Assembly (NCBI GenBank): GCA_900299195.1
Contig: OMIX01000083.1
Span: 1 to 63,397, forward strand
Origin: Deltaproteobacteria bacterium
Lineage (GTDB): Bacteria; Bdellovibrionota; FAC87; UBA2466
Length of the DNA stretch: 63,397 bases
Reading direction: 5' to 3'
In this document: piece after piece, positions 53,641 to 62,627 of the stretch
Layout of the letters: every line of letters starts with the position of its first letter
How positions within the stretch are numbered: position 1 is the first letter of the stretch
Program-made: the position numbers and the translations under genes
The notes under the pieces: model-generated
What the model was told of the DNA's origin: nothing
The model's input: the letters and a program-made list of their open reading frames with translations, nothing else
Databases searched by the model: none

Positions 53641-53898
53641 CCGATACCTCTATTTATGGCTATGAAAGCCGATTGTTTTCAAAAGTGAGTTTTCTTAGTT
53701 CAAAAGAAGAGCAATGACCGTTCCGTTACCTACAGGCACGAAACGAGAGGCAGAGAATTCCAACAACTAGTGAAAGATTTAAGAATGACCAGAGTTATCC
53801 TGTGCGATCAAAAGGTTAGTCTTCTGATCAACTTTTAGACAAGTTGGTGGATTTTCCCCATACGGGAAAGAAGGCTAAATTAAGATAGAACAGTGCTT
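53641..53898. other. Intergenic stretch without a supported gene
   Basis: About 260 bases between the two minus-strand genes. One plus-strand frame reads RGREFQQLVKDLRMTRVILC before a stop, which could be a gene scrap, but it has no start context and I cannot name it. Ends at repeat copy D. Confidence 0.4.
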
Positions 53899-53935
53899 GA
53901 CCGCTACCTTTCAAGCTTGAAGGGAGACTGACACC
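53899..53935 (+). repeat. 37-bp repeat copy D
   Basis: TGACCGCTACC...CAAGCTTGAAGGGAGACTGACAC, the same length and ends as copy A with a few substitutions. It lies two bases beyond the stop of the minus-strand clan CD-like gene. Confidence 0.85.
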
Positions 53936-53937
53936 CG

Positions 53938-54957
53938 CTATTTTACGGATTCGTGGATAGCAGTTCCTGGGATTCGGATCTCGGAGGGTTTCTTAGCCCA
54001 ATGAGAAAAAGTTTCTCGGCCCCATTTGCTTTGAGAAAGATCAGGAGTTCTCTCGAGTGTCATGAAATCTTGGTTCTCAACCACCGTAGATTGCCAAGCT
54101 CCTTTGACTAATGCAGTTAATCTGATTTGCCCCTTCTGCATAATCTCGCGATCCTTACGATTGACTCCATAAATAGAATTGTCGTGAGTGAGTTGTTCAT
54201 CGGTCAAATAATCCCAAAAGCCCATTCCTTCAGGCATGGACCAATCTCCAAGACCAAAGTTTAGAGAAGATCGAATTTGAGTTTGTTCACTCTGGCTGAA
54301 GAGAGCCCCAAGCCCTGTCACAAACTCATCCCCCACGGGCCCCAAACCTACTACACATGACAACAAGTTTATTTTTAAATCTGGAGCAAAAGAAGTTTTA
54401 GCATCGGTCACTTTTTCTAAGGCCCACTTCCATTGTCTGAGTCCCGATGTACAAGGAACCGCTCCCGGAGATTGTGAAAATTCTCTAATTTGCAGAACAT
54501 CTTTTTTGGAAATGGGAGAATAGTATTGATCATAATTCGATTTATCAGCTCCAGTGGCAGCAGCCGACCATTGCCAACATTCAAAACTATTTTTAAAACT
54601 CTCATTCATAGGAAACCACATCGCCCCAGGCAAACCATGAGCATTTACATTCAACACACTGATTTGTTCCCCTCGATTTCGACTGATCTCGGAAGCTTTA
54701 GTTAACAACTCTTCTAAGTGGGAGAAAAAAATCGTAAAAGAGCGATCGGCATTTTCTATGACCAACGGAGTTGTGTTGTCAGCATCAGCAGGAAGAATAT
54801 AGGGAGTCCAAGCATTATTAGTTTCATAAGGGTGAACGCTATTATCATAGCGATGGAATTTACCGACTCCAATTTCAGCTGCGTGAATCACTAACTTAGC
54901 CTGAGCTTGGTTAGCTAAAACAATCCAAGACAAAAAACCCCAGATGAAGTAACGCAT
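53938..54957 (-). CDS. Secreted candidate clan CD (caspase-fold) cysteine peptidase
   Basis: The 339-residue protein has a signal peptide (MRYFIWGFLSWIVLANQAQA). Residues 98-110 (QISVLNVNAHGLPG, His107) and 195-215 (LKINLLSCVVGLGPVGDEFV, Cys201) reproduce the His-Gly and Cys blocks of caspase-like folds such as C80/DUF4347 or gingipain, where each catalytic residue follows a hydrophobic strand. This is pattern inference; overall family not recognised. GGGGGAG precedes the ATG at 54957. Confidence 0.5.
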   Translation of the reverse strand: MRYFIWGFLSWIVLANQAQAKLVIHAAEIGVGKFHRYDNSVHPYETNNAWTPYILPADADNTTPLVIENADRSFTIFFSHLEELLTKASEISRNRGEQISVLNVNAHGLPGAMWFPMNESFKNSFECWQWSAAATGADKSNYDQYYSPISKKDVLQIREFSQSPGAVPCTSGLRQWKWALEKVTDAKTSFAPDLKINLLSCVVGLGPVGDEFVTGLGALFSQSEQTQIRSSLNFGLGDWSMPEGMGFWDYLTDEQLTHDNSIYGVNRKDREIMQKGQIRLTALVKGAWQSTVVENQDFMTLERTPDLSQSKWGRETFSHWAKKPSEIRIPGTAIHESVK

Positions 54958-55112
54958 GAGTCTCCCCCAAAATATTTTTATTTTTACTGTTTCTTTGGGT
55001 AGTGTATTCAGTGAAGCCTCACTCGACAACAAAGATCTCAACGAGCATTTTCTAATCGGTTGTTTTATAATAGAACGAGTTCTCGGTTTCTCTTACAATC
55101 ACATGGTTTATC

Positions 55113-56375
55113 ATGCACCGCCTCCACTTCATTTTTCTAACACTCTGTTTAATCCCCTCCATTCTTGAGGCTAAACCCACTCTTTCCTGGGAACAATGTG
55201 TCAAAGAACTACGAACTCAAAACCCGGAGTTTAGCTCGACAGAACAAGCGATTGATTCCGCAGAGGCCAAAAAACGAGCCACTTGGAGTGGATTCTTGCC
55301 GCAGCTCAGCGCTAATGCGGGTGTGACTCGAAATAACCTAGGAGTCACCTCAGCCGGATTGAATTCCAATCGAGATCAATTTTCTTTAGGTGTGCAAGCC
55401 AGTGAAAATATTTTTGCAGGCTTTAAAGACTATTATAGAGTCGCACGCGCTAATCGAGGTCTTTCTTTAGCCAAAGCCAATCAGGATTTCATTAAAGCCC
55501 GACTCAGTAGCGAGCTCAAAACTAGCTTCGCCAATCTTTTGTTTAATCAAGAACAATCGCTCTTAGCGGCCTCTATTATCAAGCGTCGCCAAGATAATAT
55601 GAGAATGGTCAAACTTCGCTACGAAGGAGGAAGAGAAAACAAAGGTTCTTTTTTATTTAGTAAAGCTTCTTTAGAGCAGGCTCTCTTTGAAAGCCAACAA
55701 ATTGAACGTTCTCGAGAGGTTTCTAAGCTCACTCTAGCCAGGGTCTTGGGCCAAACCGACTCATCGGATTTTGAAGTTTCAGGTTCGCTCCAATGGAGTG
55801 AGCCCGAACCTAATCCTCAAGTTCAAAAATGGGTGAGTCTGACTCCAGAACATCGACAAGCGGAGGCCCAGTGGCAAATTGCGGACGCCGATCGGCTGAT
55901 CGCTCGTGGAGATTTTTTTCCAGATATTTCATTGACCGGATCGTATTCGAAAATCGGAACGAACTTCCCCCCTAATGATCCCAGATGGTCAGTAGGAATC
56001 TCTCTAGCCTTACCCTTTTTTCCGGGCGGACAAAATATTTTTAATTATCAAAGCGCTAGTGCAGAAGCTAATCGTAGTGATTTTCTAAAAACGAATACTG
56101 ACAATCAACTTTTAGCTAAACTCAAACAAACCCATGCAGCATTACTTGATAGTATCGGCCTGCACCATGTCGCTAAAAACTTTCTTGAAGCTAGTGAAGC
56201 CCGAGCTATTATATCTCGCGGTAAATATCAAAATGGGCTGATGACTTTTGAAGATTGGGATTTAATCGAAACCGATCTCATCAATCGACAAAAAACGGAA
56301 CTTCAAGCCCGAAGAGATGTAGTGCTAGCTGAAGCCGCCTTCGAACAAGCCCAAGGAAAGAGTGTTTTCCCATGA
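55113..56375 (+). CDS. tolC: TolC-family outer-membrane efflux protein
   Basis: A signal peptide (about 1-20) precedes two repeated halves with the long helical segments and barrel strands of outer-membrane factors. Examples are AKKRATWSGFLPQLSANAGVTRN and its counterpart ADRLIARGDFFPDISLTGSYSK. Length 420 is typical. It forms the trimeric exit duct for the adaptor and ABC pump encoded next; its stop overlaps the adaptor ATG by four bases. Confidence 0.92.
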   Translation: MHRLHFIFLTLCLIPSILEAKPTLSWEQCVKELRTQNPEFSSTEQAIDSAEAKKRATWSGFLPQLSANAGVTRNNLGVTSAGLNSNRDQFSLGVQASENIFAGFKDYYRVARANRGLSLAKANQDFIKARLSSELKTSFANLLFNQEQSLLAASIIKRRQDNMRMVKLRYEGGRENKGSFLFSKASLEQALFESQQIERSREVSKLTLARVLGQTDSSDFEVSGSLQWSEPEPNPQVQKWVSLTPEHRQAEAQWQIADADRLIARGDFFPDISLTGSYSKIGTNFPPNDPRWSVGISLALPFFPGGQNIFNYQSASAEANRSDFLKTNTDNQLLAKLKQTHAALLDSIGLHHVAKNFLEASEARAIISRGKYQNGLMTFEDWDLIETDLINRQKTELQARRDVVLAEAAFEQAQGKSVFP

Positions 56376-57358
56376 AATCAAATCGAAAATCTAAATGGAT
56401 CCTAATCACCCTAAGTGTAGTCGCTCTTTTGGGAGCAACGGTGTTTTACTCGACTCGTGAGAAACGCGAAGTCGTTTATCAAGAAGTTCAAGTCACCAAA
56501 GGACCCATCAAAAATACCATTCTGAGTTCGGGAGTCGTTCAGCCAGAAAACCGACTAGAAGTAAAAGCCCCCATTGCCGGAAGAATTGAAAAAATTCTAG
56601 TCGATGAAGGTCAGCAGGTGAAAAAAGGACAAATCCTTGCCTGGATGAGCTCTTCAGAAAGAGCGGCTCTCTTAGATACCGCTAAATCTAAAGGCAAAGA
56701 AGAACTTTCTTATTGGGAGGAAGCCTATAAAGCAACCCCGTTAATGGCTCCCATCTCAGGACAAATCATTTTAAGAAGTGTAGAGCCCGGGCAAACCATC
56801 ACTATTCAAGATGCTCTTCTTGTTATGTCCGATCGCCTCTGTATCAAAGCCCAAGTCGATGAAACCGATATTGCTCAAGTGAAGCTCAATCAAAATGTTG
56901 AAGTCACTTTAGATGCTTACGCCGAACATCCCATGAGTGGAACGGTCGTTCACATCGCCTACGAATCAAAAACAGTCAACAATGTGACCACTTATTTAGT
57001 CGACATCATTCCTTCAGAAATTCCGCCTTTTATGAAAAGTGGAATGACCGCCAACGTCGTTTTTACTACGGATGAAAAAGAAGAAACATTACTGCTGCCT
57101 GCCTCGGCCCTTCAAAAAGAGAATGGGAAATTTAAAGTACTCCTTGCTAGTGCAGATAAAAAACAGAGCCCAACTTCTCTCTCAGTTGAAGTAGGAGTGA
57201 ACGATGGCAAACAAGCTGAAATTTTAAGTGGCCTTAAAGAAGGGGATACCGTATTGGTGCCCAAACTCTCTCCGATCACTAAAAAAGGGGATTCTGGCCC
57301 TAAAAGCCCTCTGAACCCTTTTGGGGGCGGAGGAAAACGCGGATCGCGCGGACACTAA
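56372..57358 (+). CDS. macA: MacA/HlyD-type periplasmic adaptor with shortened hairpin
   Basis: One N-terminal helix is followed by the lipoyl half (NRLEVKAPIAGRIEKILVDEGQQVKKGQIL), a second lipoyl half (LMAPISGQIILRSVEPGQTI), and beta-barrel and membrane-proximal domains (ETDIAQVKLNQNVEVTLDAY; VLLPASALQKENGKFKVLL). Only about 30 residues separate the lipoyl halves, where MacA normally has a long coiled-coil hairpin of around 90. A Gly-rich tail ends the protein. It links the inner-membrane ABC pump to TolC. Confidence 0.9.
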   Translation: MKSNRKSKWILITLSVVALLGATVFYSTREKREVVYQEVQVTKGPIKNTILSSGVVQPENRLEVKAPIAGRIEKILVDEGQQVKKGQILAWMSSSERAALLDTAKSKGKEELSYWEEAYKATPLMAPISGQIILRSVEPGQTITIQDALLVMSDRLCIKAQVDETDIAQVKLNQNVEVTLDAYAEHPMSGTVVHIAYESKTVNNVTTYLVDIIPSEIPPFMKSGMTANVVFTTDEKEETLLLPASALQKENGKFKVLLASADKKQSPTSLSVEVGVNDGKQAEILSGLKEGDTVLVPKLSPITKKGDSGPKSPLNPFGGGGKRGSRGH

Positions 57359-57371
57359 ACATCCATTCACT

Positions 57372-59339
57372 ATGATCAAAATTTCCAATCTCACCAAGAC
57401 TTACCACATGGGGGATGTCTCTCTCCAAGCTCTCTCAGGCGTTTCATTAGAAATTGAACAAGGTGATTTTATTGCCATCATGGGTCCAAGTGGCTCTGGC
57501 AAATCCACACTGATGAACCTCTTAGGATTACTCGATACCCCTTCTTCAGGAAATTACCAACTCTTTGGGCAGGAAGTGGGCCAACTCGAAGAAGATGACT
57601 TGGCCCAATTGCGGCGAAAGACCATTGGATTCGTTTTTCAGCAATTTCATTTATTACCAAGAACATCGGCCCAAGAAAATGTTTCCTTGCCGCAAATTTA
57701 CTCCACTAAGCAAGTTGATTCCGCCAAATCTGAACACCTCTTAGAGATGGTAGGGTTGGGAAATAGAAAAGATCACAAACCCAATGAACTCTCTGGGGGC
57801 CAACAACAAAGAGTGGCGATTGCTCGAGCACTAGTGAATCATCCCAAAATTGTTTTAGCCGATGAACCCACTGGGAATCTGGACTCCAAATCCGAAAAAG
57901 AGATCATGAGTCTTTTGTGTCAACTCAATGAAAAAGGAATGACTATTATATTAGTCACTCATGAGGAAGAAATCGCCAATTATGCTAAAAGAATTCTTCG
58001 AATGCGCGATGGTAAAATTCTTTCGGATGACCCCATAAAAAATCGCTCTCGTCCTGAAATTCTATCTCAATTAAATCTTCCCGAGGTAACCTCTAGCGAA
58101 ATTAAACTTTCTAAAGTTTCTTTGACCGATTTTTGGGTCCACCTCAATGAGGGAATTAAATCTCTTATTGCCAACAAAGTAAGAACTTTTCTTTCCATGC
58201 TAGGCATTTTGATTGGTGTAGCGGCTGTGATTGCCATGCTAGCCCTAGGAAGAGGGGCTCAAAAATCGATTGAGAGCCAACTGGCCTCGTTAGGGTCTAA
58301 TCTATTAACGGTACGAACCGGATCCTATCGAATGGGGGGCGTTTCCTTGGGAACCGGAGCCGTTGCCAAATTAACACCCGAAGATGCCGAAGTGATTAAA
58401 AAAAGTATTTCTTCCATCAAAGCCACGGCCCCCGAGATCACTGGAAAAGGGCAAGCTACCTTTCGTGATAAAAACTGGAGCACCCAAGTGCTAGGCACCA
58501 CAGAAACCTATGCGACGATGCGAGCTTCCACGCCGGTCATTGGCCGATTTTTCGATGAAGTTGAAAACAGAAAACGAATGCGGCTAGCGGTTATAGGAAT
58601 GACTCTTGTCACCGAGTTGTTTGGAGATACCGACCCGATTGGTGAGTATATCAAAATCAATAAGGTTCCTTTTCAGGTCATAGGAATTCTTCCTGAAAAA
58701 GGAAACAATGGTTGGAGAGACCAAGATGACATCATCATGATCCCCCTGCAAACGGCCATGTACCGTCTGTTAGGTAAATCTTTTGTCGACCAAATCAATG
58801 TTGAGATCTCCTCGCTTGCAGAAATGGAATGCGCGGAAGAACAGATCAAAGGTATCATTGAGAAAAGACACCGAATCGCTCCTTCGCAAACGGATGCTTT
58901 TCAAATTAGAAATATGCAAGATATCCAATCCGCTCTCAGCGAAAGCAGTAAAACGATGGGCTGGCTCTTAGCTTCCATTGCTGCTATTTCACTTTTGGTG
59001 GGTGGAATTGGCATTATGAATATTATGTTGGTTTCAGTCACCGAAAGAACCCGAGAAATAGGTCTAAGAAAAGCTCTGGGAGCCAAACGAAGAGATATTC
59101 TGTTTCAGTTTCTGGTCGAGTCGATGGTGGTAAGTTTATTAGGCGGAGGCGTGGGGATTGTTTTAGGCGTGACGATTACTCTGGGCCTGTCCTACTTAGC
59201 AGAATGGACTACCTCGATTTCGCTGTTTTCTATTTTACTCGCGACTTTATTCTCTGCTCTCACTGGAATTTTCTTCGGGCTCTGGCCTGCTAAAAAAGCG
59301 GCCTCTTTAGATCCTATTGTAGCATTGAGATTTGAATAG
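57372..59339 (+). CDS. macB: MacB-type ABC transporter (ATPase-permease)
   Basis: The N-terminal ATPase has Walker A GPSGSGKS (38-45), signature LSGGQQQRVAIARAL and Walker B IVLADEPTGNLD. After residue about 265 come a membrane helix, the periplasmic MacB_PCD domain (about 300-520) and three C-terminal helices (FtsX-type). Length 655 fits MacB. MacB drives a mechanotransmission pump exporting peptides, macrolides or lipoproteins through TolC. Start chosen by the conserved MIKISNLTKTY; it lies 13 bases after macA. Confidence 0.94.
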   Translation: MIKISNLTKTYHMGDVSLQALSGVSLEIEQGDFIAIMGPSGSGKSTLMNLLGLLDTPSSGNYQLFGQEVGQLEEDDLAQLRRKTIGFVFQQFHLLPRTSAQENVSLPQIYSTKQVDSAKSEHLLEMVGLGNRKDHKPNELSGGQQQRVAIARALVNHPKIVLADEPTGNLDSKSEKEIMSLLCQLNEKGMTIILVTHEEEIANYAKRILRMRDGKILSDDPIKNRSRPEILSQLNLPEVTSSEIKLSKVSLTDFWVHLNEGIKSLIANKVRTFLSMLGILIGVAAVIAMLALGRGAQKSIESQLASLGSNLLTVRTGSYRMGGVSLGTGAVAKLTPEDAEVIKKSISSIKATAPEITGKGQATFRDKNWSTQVLGTTETYATMRASTPVIGRFFDEVENRKRMRLAVIGMTLVTELFGDTDPIGEYIKINKVPFQVIGILPEKGNNGWRDQDDIIMIPLQTAMYRLLGKSFVDQINVEISSLAEMECAEEQIKGIIEKRHRIAPSQTDAFQIRNMQDIQSALSESSKTMGWLLASIAAISLLVGGIGIMNIMLVSVTERTREIGLRKALGAKRRDILFQFLVESMVVSLLGGGVGIVLGVTITLGLSYLAEWTTSISLFSILLATLFSALTGIFFGLWPAKKAASLDPIVALRFE

Positions 59340-59377
59340 ATTTGGAAAGCTAACCCAAAAACTTTGTGATTCCACTT

Positions 59378-60757
59378 TCAAAGCCATGAACTCTGTAACG
59401 TCAAACCTGATTCGTAAATTTTCGTAATAAATCTTCCAAAAGAATAAACAGCATCTTGAGGATTGATTCCAAACTTGGGCCCTAAATCCTGAGCAATTCT
59501 TTCCAGGCTTGTCTTTCCATCAATGGCATTTATGACCTGAGTGTACAAAACATGAACCGAAACAAACTGAGTAAAAATGGGGTTTTGGGGAATCGGTTGA
59601 GTAGGGTCTAAAATCCAATCAGGTAAATAAACAAATCTAGGAGGTTGCTCAACTTCTCTCACCTTTTCAGCCAAGAAGCTGAAAGTTGTTTCGACTCGCC
59701 CATGTGCGCTAGCCGGACTTTGCAAATAAGGTATCTTTCGTATGATGCTTTTAGAAATAGCAAATCCTGAATCGGCTGCAATTTCTAAGATCTCCTCCGG
59801 AGCGTATCTGCGAGCAAAATCAGGGTGGTTAAAATAGCACGAGCCAAAATTAATCCATAGTCCCCCTGGCTTTAACAAAAAATTAAATCGCCTGAACAGA
59901 GTTTTGGGATCCTGCGGAACAATATCGATAAACCACGGAGTAAGAAGAGCATCGAACGAACTGGGTGAAAACGGTGGATTCATTCCATCAGCTAAAATAA
60001 AATGAAACCCATCGTTCAAGGCCTCCGGAGCTTTCAGCTCGCGCCTTAAGTAAAAACTTTTTCTATCAATGGGAGATACTGGAAATTCGAAAAGCGATTG
60101 TATTTGTCCCGAAATCAAATTTTTAGCCAAAAGCAAAAAGAGGGGATTAATATCCGAAGCCACAGTAAGACTCACTTTTTTAGACCGATGAAGCTCGTAA
60201 GGAAGTCGGCATGCGCCAGATCCAAGCACAAGCATCTGATCGATTTGAGAATGGTCCTTTAACAGTTCTAACAAAATGGCTAACGAAGCTTGATTCTCGC
60301 CATTTTCATCGCCCCAACTCCAATCTCGATACAAATTTTGCAAATAACTCCCCAACCTTTGAGTCATGGGTATCTTATCTCTCAATGCAGCACTGGTATT
60401 TAAGTCCAATCCTGAAGCACTGATGAGCGGAGCCAAAATCCTCTCAAGAGATCGAGTAAACTCTTTTTTGGCTTCTGCCCATTTCTTTAACCGTTGTCTT
60501 TGAGATTCAAAAAGCTCTGGATTACCCAAACTATTCTGAAGAGACAAACATTCGTTTTCTGTCTGCAGTAATTGATATTTGAGATTATCTCGCCAAAAGC
60601 TTAATGTATTTTGAGGAATTGGAAACAACCAGGGGATGCCCTCAAAGCAGGGAAACTCAGTTTGGCACGGAACACAAATAAAATTCTTACTCTCTGTCAG
60701 TTGTAAACTTCCGCTGCATTGGGGACAATTTAATAGGGTATTCAAAAGATTGCTCAT
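59378..60757 (-). CDS. SAM methyltransferase, N2227/carnosine methyltransferase-like, with zinc ribbon
   Basis: Residues 10-35 form a Trm112-like zinc ribbon (CPQCSGSL...CVPCQTEF). The methyltransferase core has LVLGSGACRLPYEL (SAM loop), VASDINPLFLLLAKN, and LTPWFIDIVPQD...FLLKPGGLWINFGS, the F-I-D and W-I-N-x-G pattern of N2227 (carnosine N-methyltransferase) proteins. The last 60 residues resemble a PqqD-like winged helix (DGKTSLERIAQDLGPKFG). Methyl acceptor unknown. Confidence 0.75.
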   Translation of the reverse strand: MSNLLNTLLNCPQCSGSLQLTESKNFICVPCQTEFPCFEGIPWLFPIPQNTLSFWRDNLKYQLLQTENECLSLQNSLGNPELFESQRQRLKKWAEAKKEFTRSLERILAPLISASGLDLNTSAALRDKIPMTQRLGSYLQNLYRDWSWGDENGENQASLAILLELLKDHSQIDQMLVLGSGACRLPYELHRSKKVSLTVASDINPLFLLLAKNLISGQIQSLFEFPVSPIDRKSFYLRRELKAPEALNDGFHFILADGMNPPFSPSSFDALLTPWFIDIVPQDPKTLFRRFNFLLKPGGLWINFGSCYFNHPDFARRYAPEEILEIAADSGFAISKSIIRKIPYLQSPASAHGRVETTFSFLAEKVREVEQPPRFVYLPDWILDPTQPIPQNPIFTQFVSVHVLYTQVINAIDGKTSLERIAQDLGPKFGINPQDAVYSFGRFITKIYESGLTLQSSWL

Positions 60758-60778
60758 AGGACTAAATAGATTGAATGT

Positions 60779-61261
60779 TTAACCGCTTTGGTTTTGCTTT
60801 AAGCGTTTTAAAATTTCGTTTAACTGACTAACCGGCTTATCTTCTTCTTTTTCAATAAAATTAGAAAATTTCTTTCGTTCGCTTTCTGGCATAGCTTTAA
60901 AAAGTTTATCGCCCTCTTTTTCAATCTTAAACAAATCGTTGTCCTTTTCGACCCAATTGGACTTAAAATCTTTAACGACCAACTCAAAACTTCCAATACG
61001 AATGCTATCTCCAATTTTTAAAATAACCCTTTCAACTTTCTCTTCACCCAGAAAAGTACCATTTTTACTTCCCAAATCTTCTAAACAAAGAAGGTGCTCA
61101 GAGTTTTCATAGATTTTGGCATGACTTCGAGAGCAAAGAGGATGAGGAACAATAATATCAGCGTTCTCACGCCCTATGATAAACATCTCGCCCTCAAGCT
61201 TGAGATTCTCTGCTTTTTTGGTTGCCTTAACTTCCTGAATAAGCTCTAAATTAAGTTTCAT
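60779..61261 (-). CDS. FHA-domain protein
   Basis: Forkhead-associated domain at residues about 20-100: IIGRENADIIVP with Arg31, CSRSHAKIY with Ser44 and His47, and DLGSKNGTFLG with Asn67-Gly68, all phosphothreonine-binding positions. A charged helical tail follows. It reads phospho-Thr marks made by Ser/Thr kinases. It overlaps the 3' end of the upstream TPR gene by 11 bases, so the two work together. Confidence 0.9.
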   Translation of the reverse strand: MKLNLELIQEVKATKKAENLKLEGEMFIIGRENADIIVPHPLCSRSHAKIYENSEHLLCLEDLGSKNGTFLGEEKVERVILKIGDSIRIGSFELVVKDFKSNWVEKDNDLFKIEKEGDKLFKAMPESERKKFSNFIEKEEDKPVSQLNEILKRLKQNQSG

Positions 61262-62582
61262 TTCTCTTTAAACCCACCTTCATAAGAAGGGGTCCCACTA
61301 TTTCCTGTTTAAAAAACCCGTTTTTTTCAGTAATTATCAAAGGAACCCCATTTTGGTGAAACCAATTTCGTAATTCTTGCACCACAACACACACTTTTTC
61401 TTTCGAACTTTTAGGTTGGTAGTTTTCTTTGGGGTACAACTGAGCAAATAGGTAGCGATCCCCAAAAGGAGAGTAGAAATCGGAACTTAAAACCGATAAA
61501 AGTCGAAAGGAAAGACTGTCTTTAGCTAATGTTTTTCCCGTTAAGGAAATGATTCCTTCCGAATTTCTCGTCTTCAGGACCCCTTCTGATACATCCAATG
61601 TCAAGGGACTGGAATCTATTTCTGTCAACTCTGAACCCCAGACATAAAATTCCGGAATGACCACCGTTGACTTAAACTCTCTAATCAATTTTTGGCGAAA
61701 GTTTTCGTGAGGGGTCCCAAAGTATACCTTGAGGAGTAATTTTTTATTCTGGGTCACCACCGCTTCGAATCGATCACAGTCTCTTACCGTTTCCCAATGC
61801 TGAAGCTGCTGAGCTTCAGCCCTCAAATTCTTGAGTTTAATCTGGTAGTGCTCGGGATACCCCTCAGACAAGATATTAAGAAACACCATCCACTTACGAA
61901 TAAAAAGATTATATAAATTATTTTTTTCTGAAATGAGCGATTCAGCTTCCAAAAGAAGCGTTTCTGCGGTTTTCCAATGTTTTAAGCCTATCGATAGCTC
62001 CGCTGACCTCTCTAATGCGTTTGCAAGAATAGTTTTGTAGCTTTCTTTTCTAGCCTCTCGGATCACGAGCTGAAGTAATTCCCTAGCATCATCATATTTT
62101 TTTTCGTTGACCCATGCCGCTGCCAAATTTAATTGCCCCACAAGCCTTTCATAATCACTCAGGTTTTTTGAAGCGATATATTTTTGTAAGGGCTCTATTG
62201 CTCCCTTGTAGTCCCAATGAGCAAAAAAACCAAAGGCTTGATATAACCAAACTTGAGGAAACTCCTCGGGATTAAGCTTTTTCAATAATCCCAAAGCTTC
62301 TCTCCACGACCCTAAGTAGGTCAACAAAGCTGCATACTCGGCAATATCTTCACCCGTAGCTTTAGCTTTTTTAGAATCCCGAGGTCTTACGATGGGATAA
62401 AGAATATCAACTCCCAAACTTCCTCGGCTCACCCTTCTCGCTAAACTAGCAATTCGCGCAGCATAACGGTTTGGAACCCGTTCCAGTTCTAACCCGTCTA
62501 ATTCATTTTGAACAAACTTGATATCCCCGTGCCGAATCTTTTGATCTAAAAGATCTAAATGGCTTTCAAGTTCTTTCGACAT
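61251..62582 (-). CDS. TPR-repeat protein with C-terminal winged-helix-like domain
   Basis: The 443-residue protein (ATG at 62582, by alignment to its paralogue) has TPR-like helical pairs through about residue 300. The last 110 residues resemble an OmpR/SARP-type winged helix (GIISLTGKTLAKDSLSFRLLSVLSSD ... VVQELRNWFHQNGVPLIITEKNGFFK). A transcription regulator coupled to the FHA protein is inferred. A divergent paralogue starts 45 bases away. Confidence 0.7.
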   Translation of the reverse strand: MSKELESHLDLLDQKIRHGDIKFVQNELDGLELERVPNRYAARIASLARRVSRGSLGVDILYPIVRPRDSKKAKATGEDIAEYAALLTYLGSWREALGLLKKLNPEEFPQVWLYQAFGFFAHWDYKGAIEPLQKYIASKNLSDYERLVGQLNLAAAWVNEKKYDDARELLQLVIREARKESYKTILANALERSAELSIGLKHWKTAETLLLEAESLISEKNNLYNLFIRKWMVFLNILSEGYPEHYQIKLKNLRAEAQQLQHWETVRDCDRFEAVVTQNKKLLLKVYFGTPHENFRQKLIREFKSTVVIPEFYVWGSELTEIDSSPLTLDVSEGVLKTRNSEGIISLTGKTLAKDSLSFRLLSVLSSDFYSPFGDRYLFAQLYPKENYQPKSSKEKVCVVVQELRNWFHQNGVPLIITEKNGFFKQEIVGPLLMKVGLKRNET

Positions 62583-62627
62583 AGTTGTAATAGTAGCATT
62601 TTTTTCCTTCTTTGTAATAATAGCTAA

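Noticed and set aside
53700-53870. Transposase remnant in the stretch before repeat D
   Set aside because: A 30-residue open frame (RGREFQQLVKDLRMTRVILC...) cannot be tied to any transposase family by eye.
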